NCBI RefSeq assembly: GCF_001640025.1
Contig: NC_031672.1
Coordinates: forward strand, 496,001-560,000
Length of the DNA: 64,000 nucleotides
Direction: 5' to 3'
Source of the DNA: Sugiyamaella lignohabitans
Taxonomy: Eukaryota; Ascomycota; Dipodascomycetes; Dipodascales; Trichomonascaceae
Shown: piece after piece, positions 56,854-64,000 of the stretch
Position numbering within the stretch: the stretch's first letter is position 1
Layout: the number at the start of each line of letters is the position of its first letter
The notes under the pieces: generated by a model
What the model was told of the DNA's origin: nothing
Database searches by the model: none
What the model saw: only the letters and a program-made list of their open reading frames with translations
Program-made: the position numbers and the translations under genes

Positions 56854-59800
56854 ATGAACTCGCAACCAGGCCCCGGCACGCCCATCTCGTTCATACCCAA
56901 CTACGGGGGCGTGCCCAGGCAGCAGCAGCAGCAACAACAACAGACCATAGGCACGATGCCTCTGCCGACCAACAAAGAAGAACTGTCTCGACTGTTTAAC
57001 GTAAGTGTGCCCTGTGCCTCCGGCGGCTGGGGCTCCGCCCCAGACCCCCCGGCTCCTCTCGCTGCGCTCGAGTCGGCGCGTCGACTGTCCCAGCCATCTC
57101 CTGCGAAGCAGGAGCCACGGGGTCTGGGGCGGAGCCCCAGCCGCCGGAGGCATTGGCCCCACCGGTGACACCAGAACTAACGGATTTTTGCAGCGATGGC
57201 ACGAGCTGCGTGCTCAGCTCGGCGAGCATGCGCCGACGAACCCCGAGTTTCTCGAGATCTCGCGTGTTCTAAGGACCATCAGCCGCCAGCAGAAAATGCA
57301 ACAACAGCAGCAACAGCAGCAGCAGCAACAACAGGGGATCCAGCAACAGCAAATGCCCATGGGCCAGCAGCAGCAGCAACAACGGCCTCAGAACTTCATG
57401 CGATCAAACGACCAGTCCACACCGCCGTTTCCCGGAACGCCAATGGGTAAGTGTTTTAGGGGAGGACATGCCTCCGGCGGCTGGGGCTGTGCCCCAGACC
57501 CCGTGGCTCCTGCTTCGCAGGAGATGACTGGGCCGTCGACGGAACCGACTCGAGCGCAGCGAGAGGAGCCAGGGGGTCTGGGGCGCAGCCCCAGCCGCCG
57601 GAGGCAGCGTGGGAGTAGAGAAGCGAAGAACTAACAGCGGTAGCAGGACCTCAAGTGCCGAATACGGGAAGAGGAGGGCCACAGACGCTGCTTCAGACGC
57701 CGGCAGCAGGTGCTGGGATGGGCAGCGGGCCCGGTGCGGGCCTGGGACAGGGTCAGGGACCACAGGGGCCGATGAGACAGCAGCCGCCAATGCCCAGTTT
57801 GGGACCGGACTCACCGTTTAATCAGGAGCAGATGATGCTGCTCAGGAACCAGATGATTGCGTACCGTGCTTTGAGCAAGAACGCGCCTATTGCTCAGGCG
57901 ATGCAGGCCGTTCAGCAGGCGCTGGCCAGTAATATTAGGCTCCAGCTGCCCGGCCAGCAGCCACAACAGCAACAGCAACAACAGACACAACAGTCCCAGC
58001 AACCACAACAACAGCAGCCTCAGCCACAGCAACAGCCTCAACAACAACAGCAGCCACAGGCTCAGTTACAGGCGCAATTGGGTCCAGGAGCAGCAGCTCA
58101 GGGCAGTCCGAATGCGGCGGTTTTGAATCACCAACGACAACCGTCGGTACCAGTACCGGACGAGTTTCAGAACTCGCCAGGCCGAGGATTCCGAAAACCG
58201 GCTCCGAGTATGAGCCAGCGAAGTTTTAGCAGAGCTAGCAGCATTTCCAGCCCCGTGGCTACTCCTCAGACACCTGCTTCAGGTGCTGGAACGGGTCCAG
58301 CGACAGGAGGAACTGATCCGTTGTTAGGAGTTGGCGGCGTTTCCGGACAAGCAAGCGCGGGTCTGGGGAATACCCCGTCTCCTCAACCACCAATGCCTGT
58401 GAATTTACCACCTTCGGTTAAACTGTTTGGCGTTTCTTCGTATATCGACCCAAGATCACCTTCGTATTTGGCACAATCAGTGTCATTTGAAGATTATACG
58501 GCACGTCAACAGCAGCTATTTATTCCCACAATCATGCCAGTTGGGTTGGATGTCGTGGATATGAAATTGGAACGCGAACGTCGAGTCCAGCAAGCCATGC
58601 ATAACAGAATGGCATATTTAGAAGAACAGGAATCGGAAAGTAGCTCTGGTTTGAGCATAGACGAAAAAATAGAGCTCAAGTCGCTACGGCTCGCCAATTA
58701 TAACAAGGCTCTGCGAGGCGATATTCTGGCTAATGTGTACTATTTCAATATGGTGGCTCTGGATGAGTCCAATAAGGGTAGATATACCCGGATGAAGAAG
58801 CTCAGTTTGCAAGAAGCAATTGCTACCGAGCAGTTTACGTATCAACAGAGAGTGGAAAGACAACGTCGTGAAAACCAGAGGAAGATTGATAATATCCAAA
58901 GTACCGTTAAGCATGCAGTTGATGTGGCCAACTCGGTGACTCAGAAACGAAGCCGATTGTCAAGATTACAAAAATCGATAGTCAGTTTCCATGCTTATAC
59001 TGAAAAAGAAGAACAAAAGAGATTGGAAAGAACCGCTAAACAGAGATTGCAGGCCTTGCGAGCTAATGATGAAGAGGCATATATCAAACTGCTCGACCAG
59101 ACAAAAGATACTCGTATCACGCATTTGCTTCGACAAACAAACACATTTTTGCATTCACTTACAAAAGCGGTTGAATCTCAACAGCGAGAAAACAAGGGCT
59201 TAGCCACTCTTAATACAGAGCTTCCTGATATCCAAGAAGGCGACGAAGACAGTGAGGTACGTGATTACTATGCTGTTGCCCATAGAATAAAAGAAGAGAT
59301 TACCAAACAACCGAGTATTTTGGTGGGTGGAACGCTGAAAGAGTACCAACTCAAGGGTCTACAATGGATGGTATCTTTGTATAATAACAGTTTGAACGGA
59401 ATTCTCGCCGATGAAATGGGTCTTGGTAAGACCATTCAGTCGATCTCGCTGATTACCTATTTAATCGAGATGAAGCAGTTGGCAGGTCCATTTCTGGTTA
59501 TTGTACCCTTGTCAACACTGACCAACTGGAATCTGGAGTTTGAGAAATGGGCTCCCAGTGTTAAAAAAGTTGTATACAAAGGACCTCCAATGGCGAGAAA
59601 GGCTCAACAAGGAATTATTCGGTCGGGTGACTTCCAGGTTTTACTTACAACTTATGAGTATATTATCAAGGATCGACCTATTTTGAGTAGAATCAAATGG
59701 GCTCATATGATTATTGATGAAGGTCATCGAATGAAAAATACCCAATCCAAGCTGTCATTTACGCTTACGACATATTATTCCACGAGATACAGACTTATTT

Positions 59801-62487
59801 TGACTGGTACGCCTTTACAAAACAACTTGCCTGAGCTATGGGCACTGCTCAATTTCGTGTTGCCGAAAATTTTCAACTCTGTCAAGTCGTTTGATGAATG
59901 GTTTAATACTCCATTTGCCAATACCGGTGGTCAAGACAAGATGGATTTGAGCGAAGAAGAGACTCTGCTGATTATTCGACGTTTACACAAGGTGCTGAGA
60001 CCGTTTTTGTTGAGACGTCTTAAAAAGGATGTCGAGAAAGATCTTCCCGACAAGGTGGAAAAGGTTATCAAGTGTAAGATGAGTGCTCTTCAACAAAAAC
60101 TTTACCAACAAATGATCAAGTACAAGCTACTGATTTTGGGCGACAATGTACAAGGAGCATCTGCATCTGGTTTGAAGGGATTGAATAACCAGATCATGCA
60201 GCTGCGTAAAATCTGTAACCATCCTTTTGTCTTCGAAGAAGTTGAGAATTTGGTTAATCCTAACAAGGAAACCAACGACGATTTGTTCCGTGCAGCAGGT
60301 AAATTCGAACTGTTAGACCGAATTCTGCCAAAATTCAAGAAAACTGGCCATAGAGTGTTGATTTTCTTCCAAATGACGCAGATTATGGATATTATGGAAG
60401 ATTATCTTCGTCTTCGAGACATGCAATACCTTCGATTGGACGGTAGTACCAAAGCAGAGGATCGATCAGACTTGCTCAAGAAGTTCAATGCCCCAGACTC
60501 GCCATATTTTGCGTTCTTATTGTCTACTCGTGCTGGTGGTTTGGGTCTTAATCTTCAAACTGCAGACACGGTTATCATTTACGATACCGATTGGAATCCT
60601 CATCAGGATTTGCAAGCCCAGGATCGTGCCCATCGTATTGGACAGACCAAGGAAGTGCGAATCCTGCGGTTGATTACTGAAGATTCGGTAGAAGAGCATA
60701 TTTTGGAAAAAGCTCATCGTAAGCTTGAAATCGACGGTAAAGTCATCCAGGCTGGTAAATTCGATAACAAGTCGACTAATGAAGAACAAGAAGCATTTTT
60801 GCGATCGCTTTTGGAAGCTGAAGAAGCAAAGAAGGGTCATAAAGATGACGATGACGAAGAAATGGACGACGAGGAACTGAATGAAGTACTTGCTCGAGAT
60901 GATAATGAAAAGGAAATCTTCCGAGAAATTGACCGTATACGAGCGGCTGACTATGGCAAGTCTGGAGCTCGGGCACGTCTTATTACCGAAGACGAACTGC
61001 CTGATATTTATAAGCAAGATGTGTCACATTTGGTCAAACCAGAGCCGATGGAAAATTACGGACGAGGTACTCGTGAACGGAAAGTGCTTCATTACGATGA
61101 TGGGCTCACTGAAGAGCAGTGGCTCGAGGCGGTTGACAATGACGACGATACAATTGAAGACGCTATTGCCAGAAAGAGACAACGGATCAACAAACGTCAA
61201 CAGAACAAGTTACGTGATAGAGAAGAAGACTCTGCAGATGTATCGTCGCCAGGAACTCCATTGGCCGGTGGTGACTTTGCAGTGTCAACACCTGGTACAA
61301 ACGGTAAACGGAAAAGAGGTCGTAAAGCACGAGATACTACTGCTAGTGTCAGTGCAAGTGCCACTGGAAACGTTGGAACACCGACTGCTAAAGACGAGTC
61401 ACCAGCATCTGCTATCATCCTTCCGGTGCGAAAACGGGCTAAAGGAAGACCACCAAAAGTCAAGGAAACATTGTCTCCACAAGCAAGACGTCAACTCACT
61501 GAGCAAATGGAGGAGATATTTAATTTCGTTACAACTCAAGTCAAAGATGACGACGAGCGAAATAGAATCGATTTGTTCCTTGAACGACCTCCTAAAAGAA
61601 TATACCCCGATTATTATTTGCTGATTGAGAACCCGATTGCATGCGACATTATAAGAAAGAGAATCAATGACGCATACTATCAAAGTTTACCGCAGTTCAG
61701 AGAAGATTTCAGGCTCATGTTTAGAAACGCCCGTACTTATAATGAAGAGGGATCGTTTGTGGTGCAGGATGCCAACATTCTGGAAAATATGGTCAACACT
61801 CTATACTACAAGTACATACCAGAAGCAGAGGCTATAGACAAGGCCGAGGCTGAACGGGTTCTACAAGAGAAGTTGAAGAAAGAAGAAACCGCCAAACTCA
61901 TGAAGTCGGAAGTCACACAGACTACTGTTAGCGATGCCACTACTGTTTCAGGAGGTAATGCTGGTGTGACAAGTACTTCTGTGGGAGAGTCTACCAGTAA
62001 AGTAGAGCTGATGAAACTTCCATTGTCTTCATTAGCGAACGAACAAGAACCAAAACAGGTGTTTAAGGCGAGCGATTCTGAATCTGACCACGATAAAGCA
62101 CACCTGTCACCCCGTTTGAAGGAGACTTCGTCGTCATCGACTTCGCCACTTGAAAACGGATCAATTGCTGGTGGTGCTATTAAAGATAGCGCCAGAATCT
62201 CCCCTGGTATTCACAGCGGGAACAGTTCCGACGGCGGGTCTGCAGCGAGCCAGCTGGGACCTGGTGAAGACGGCGACGACGAAAACATGGACGGCGGCGA
62301 CAACAGCCTGCTTGTTAGCGGACAGCAGTCGGCAGTGGACGGGTCTACCGTTCAAGGCGACGAAGATGAAGACGACGACGCGCTGATGCACGATCACGAC
62401 GGGCTGGAACTGGACCCATTTGGCGGCGATTTCAACGACTACGGCAACGACTTCGACAACAGCAACCTGCTGGACCGGCTCAACTGA
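56854..62487 (+). CDS. SNF2: Snf2-type SWI/SNF chromatin-remodelling ATPase
   Basis: About 1747 residues in three exons: 56854-57000, 57194-57446, 57644-62487. Introns 57001-57193 (193 nt) and 57447-57643 (197 nt) have GTAAGT donors and AACTAAC branches, and each contains a full hairpin element. S. cerevisiae Snf2 is 1703, Sth1 1359; length and the Gln-rich N-terminus favour Snf2. Exons 1-2 give LSRLFNRWHELRAQLGEHAP, like the N-terminal Snf2 block. Then come poly-Q tracts, an HSA region (about 520-610), an ATPase with LADEMGLGKT (about 720), DEGHRMKN and RAHRIGQ, AT-hook-like KRKRGRKAR and KRAKGRPPK (about 1355 and 1395), a bromodomain (about 1412-1525, PPKRIYPDYYLLIENPIACD) and an acidic tail. 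It slides and ejects nucleosomes in the nucleus. The last 250 bp of the frame are notably GC-rich. Confidence 0.9.
57016..57151 (-). repeat. GC-rich paired-hairpin element, full copy, SNF2 intron 1
   Basis: 136 bp, B arm left and A arm right, 15 nt after the donor and 42 nt before the end of the intron. Confidence 0.95.
57470..57605 (+). repeat. GC-rich paired-hairpin element, full copy, SNF2 intron 2
   Basis: 136 bp, A arm left and B arm right, 23 nt after the donor and 38 nt before the end of the intron. It is in the opposite orientation to the copy in intron 1, so the two introns were not copied as a unit. Confidence 0.95.
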
Positions 62488-62555
62488 CCTGTTTCTCTCT
62501 ACTTTATTTGTAATGTAATATAACGACTTCACGATTCACGTCAGGGTGGGGGTCT

Positions 62556-62692
62556 GCCTCCGGCGGCTGGGGCTGCGCCCCAGACCCCGTGGCTCCTGCT
62601 TCGCAGGAGACTGCTGGGACTGTCGACAGAACCGACACGAGCGTAGCGAGAGGAGCCATGGGGTCTGGGGCTCTGCCCCAGCCGCCGGAGGC
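62556..62692 (+). repeat. GC-rich paired-hairpin element, full copy, 3' of SNF2
   Basis: 137 bp, A arm left and B arm right, 69 bp after the SNF2 stop. Flanks are complementary (GGGTCT left, AGACCC right). Confidence 0.95.
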
Positions 62693-63169
62693 AGACCCTC
62701 GACGGAGTTCTAAGCGGAGATTACCGGCGTGCGGCTGCCGTATCGGGGCTTATCATACATGCGTCAGGTTTAGGGTTGGAGAGCTTCGTGAGATGAGGCT
62801 TGTTGATTGAGTGTAAGAATCGGACCAGTGAGGGGTGTCGAAGGGTTCTTTTTGGGTACTGGAGAGGTGATTCCTTGCTTTAGGACTGTGGAATTAGAAA
62901 AAAGTGGTGGTTGGGCCGGATTGCGGGGATGGAGTGAGGCTCAGGGGGCGGTCGATGGTGCAGGTTGGGCGTGCGGCTGGAGGGGGACAAATTTTTCAAA
63001 CAAATTTCCTAAATGGGTAATAAATGATGAAATACGCAGTCACCGAGACGGCGCACTCGCAAAAGAGTTAACGAAAACGACTTCGTTTGCAGACTGATAT
63101 CCATTTCTTTGAACCATCGAAAAGCATCCATCGCAGGTCAAATTATACAACAAAAAAACATAAATCAAA
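62693..63169. other. Intergenic region / RPS27 promoter
   Basis: 477 bp with no recognisable gene. The right half becomes A/T-rich before the RPS27 ATG, as expected for a strongly transcribed ribosomal protein gene. I could not identify a specific ribosomal-protein promoter element with confidence. Confidence 0.4.
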
Positions 63170-64000
63170 ATGGTACGTGTGAATGAGTGAAGAGGAGTTA
63201 GTGGAGAGTCGAGTTATGAGTCGAATGAGACGAGTAGTTTGGATAGAATGGTTAACGACTGGTGCTGGAATATGAGGACGAGAGAGATCGAGAATAGAGG
63301 CAAACTCGATGTGGCGAAACATGAACGACAACCGTGAAAGATAAGACCAGTATCGCGACTGGTGCTTTGTATTCAACAGAGTTTCAACGATCAGAAGAAG
63401 GAAATACGAAATACGACTGAATAACGAAACATTTGTGAGCGATCGAGTTGAATCAGAGACTCGGCCTTTGAAGACGCCATATCAGGCGTGCTTCTGAGAA
63501 ATGTGAGACGACAATAGAAACACATTTGATACTAGTTTGAATGAAAGCTAGTCGGAACATCGATCCAGTCTTGTGTTTATGTCAAGCAGTATTTCGACTG
63601 AAAATTTTCTTTGTCGTGTAGTAACACAGACTATGACAACAGTGCCACCTTTGACATATATCCAGTATTCTATTTACCGTTTACCAGTTGTGTTCCAGTT
63701 CTATTTATGAAAATCTTTCATTCGTCTCAACTATTCTCACGAAAAAATTAGAAACATAATACTAACAAAGCCCAGGTTTTAGCTCAAGATCTCCTTAACC
63801 CTACCCAGGCCTCTGAACTCAGAAAGCACAAGCTCAAGCAACTTGTCGCTTCCCCAAGATCTTTCTTCATGGACGTCAAGTGCCCTGGTTGTCTTAACAT
63901 CACCACTGTTTTCTCACATGCCCAAACTGTTGTTACCTGCGGTTCTTGCGCCACCGTCCTTTGTCAACCCACCGGTGGTAAGGCCCGTTTGACTGAGGGC
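63170..64000 (+). CDS. RPS27: 40S ribosomal protein S27 (eS27), partial
   Basis: The ATG (63170-63172) is a separate exon. The intron is 63173-63775 (603 nt; GTACGT donor, TACTAAC branch near 63759, CCAG acceptor) and exon 2 starts at 63776. The reading frame gives [20 protein letters not shown] then the C4 zinc finger CPGC...CGSC ([19 protein letters not shown] and [19 protein letters not shown]). 76 of about 82 residues are in the window, and the rest is beyond its end. eS27 is a structural protein of the small ribosomal subunit. An intron directly after the initiator ATG is usual in yeast ribosomal protein genes, and this is by far the longest intron in the window. Confidence 0.95.

Noticed and set aside
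57016..57605. Introner-type duplication of one intron into two in SNF2
   Set aside because: The two elements are in opposite orientation and the intron flanks are not homologous, so the introns were probably filled independently.
7106..62692. GC repeat family as a CRISPR array
   Set aside because: Copies are dispersed over 55 kb, not regularly spaced, have no spacers of constant size, and the host is a eukaryote.
7106..62692. Hairpin elements as tRNA- or 5S-derived SINEs
   Set aside because: No A/B box pair, no poly-A tail and no target-site duplication could be seen; the structure is a symmetrical foldback.
63776..64000. RPS27 as a pseudogene or truncated copy
   Set aside because: The frame is intact with all four zinc-binding cysteines and correct splice sites; it is only cut by the window edge.

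Overview
This is nuclear DNA from a budding yeast (Saccharomycotina). The genes found are RAD54, FAS2, GPI8, GPI10, UNG1, DOT1, ATG16, SNF2, DCC1, IRC3, MRF1, MSS2, AIM32, UBX5 and RPS27 type genes, and they are compact and mostly intact. I infer 14 spliceosomal introns in 11 of 26 genes, with GTAAGT-like donors and CTAAC branch points. That is more than in Saccharomyces and suggests an early-branching lineage (Trichomonascaceae/Dipodascales, for example a Sugiyamaella- or Blastobotrys-like yeast; this placement is inference). CTG falls on a conserved leucine of the SNF2 ATPase, so the standard code is likely.

Layout. 0-5.6 kb: an unrecognised WD40-like protein, AIM32 and HIT1 (no ATG visible). 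5.8-14.8 kb: an accessory metabolic block with an SMP-30/gluconolactonase, a TauD/Jlp1-type dioxygenase, an MFS permease, a pirin and a sugar porter. 15-25.5 kb: DCC1 and RAD54 diverging from one short promoter with MCB-like cores, then FAS2. 26.9-35.4 kb: GPI8, IRC3, a CorA-type magnesium transporter and UBX5. 37.3-51.5 kb: a nicotinate-permease-like MFS protein, a C45 acyltransferase, a Snapin-like small protein, MRF1, ATG16, DOT1, GPI10, UNG1 and MSS2. 51.5-56.85 kb: a gene-free, repeat-dense stretch. 56.85-62.5 kb: SNF2. From 63.17 kb: RPS27, cut by the window edge.

The main discovery candidate is a dispersed family of GC-rich paired-hairpin elements. I count 23 copies: 13 full units of about 135-146 bp made of two inverted, non-identical arms (A and B) around a short spacer, and 10 single arms of about 50-60 bp. 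Each arm folds into two hairpins (CTGGGGC-TCY-GCCCCAG and CTCCTGC-TTC-GCAGGAG or a variant). No copy interrupts a recognised reading frame. Six lie inside introns, others lie 19-95 bp past stop codons or in promoters, and 20 of 23 lie in the last 29 kb. Five of the six element-bearing introns, minus the element, leave 54-61 nt, the size of the shortest element-free introns here. The layout resembles bacterial REP/BIME units or organellar double-hairpin elements, but in a yeast nucleus, and no mobilising enzyme is encoded in the window. Stem-preserving changes and copy-specific complementary flanks suggest that structure matters to the element.

I saw no tRNA, rRNA, CRISPR array, virus or intact autonomous transposon. 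Splice junctions were read by eye from reading frame, donor, branch point and acceptor; none is backed by RNA data.
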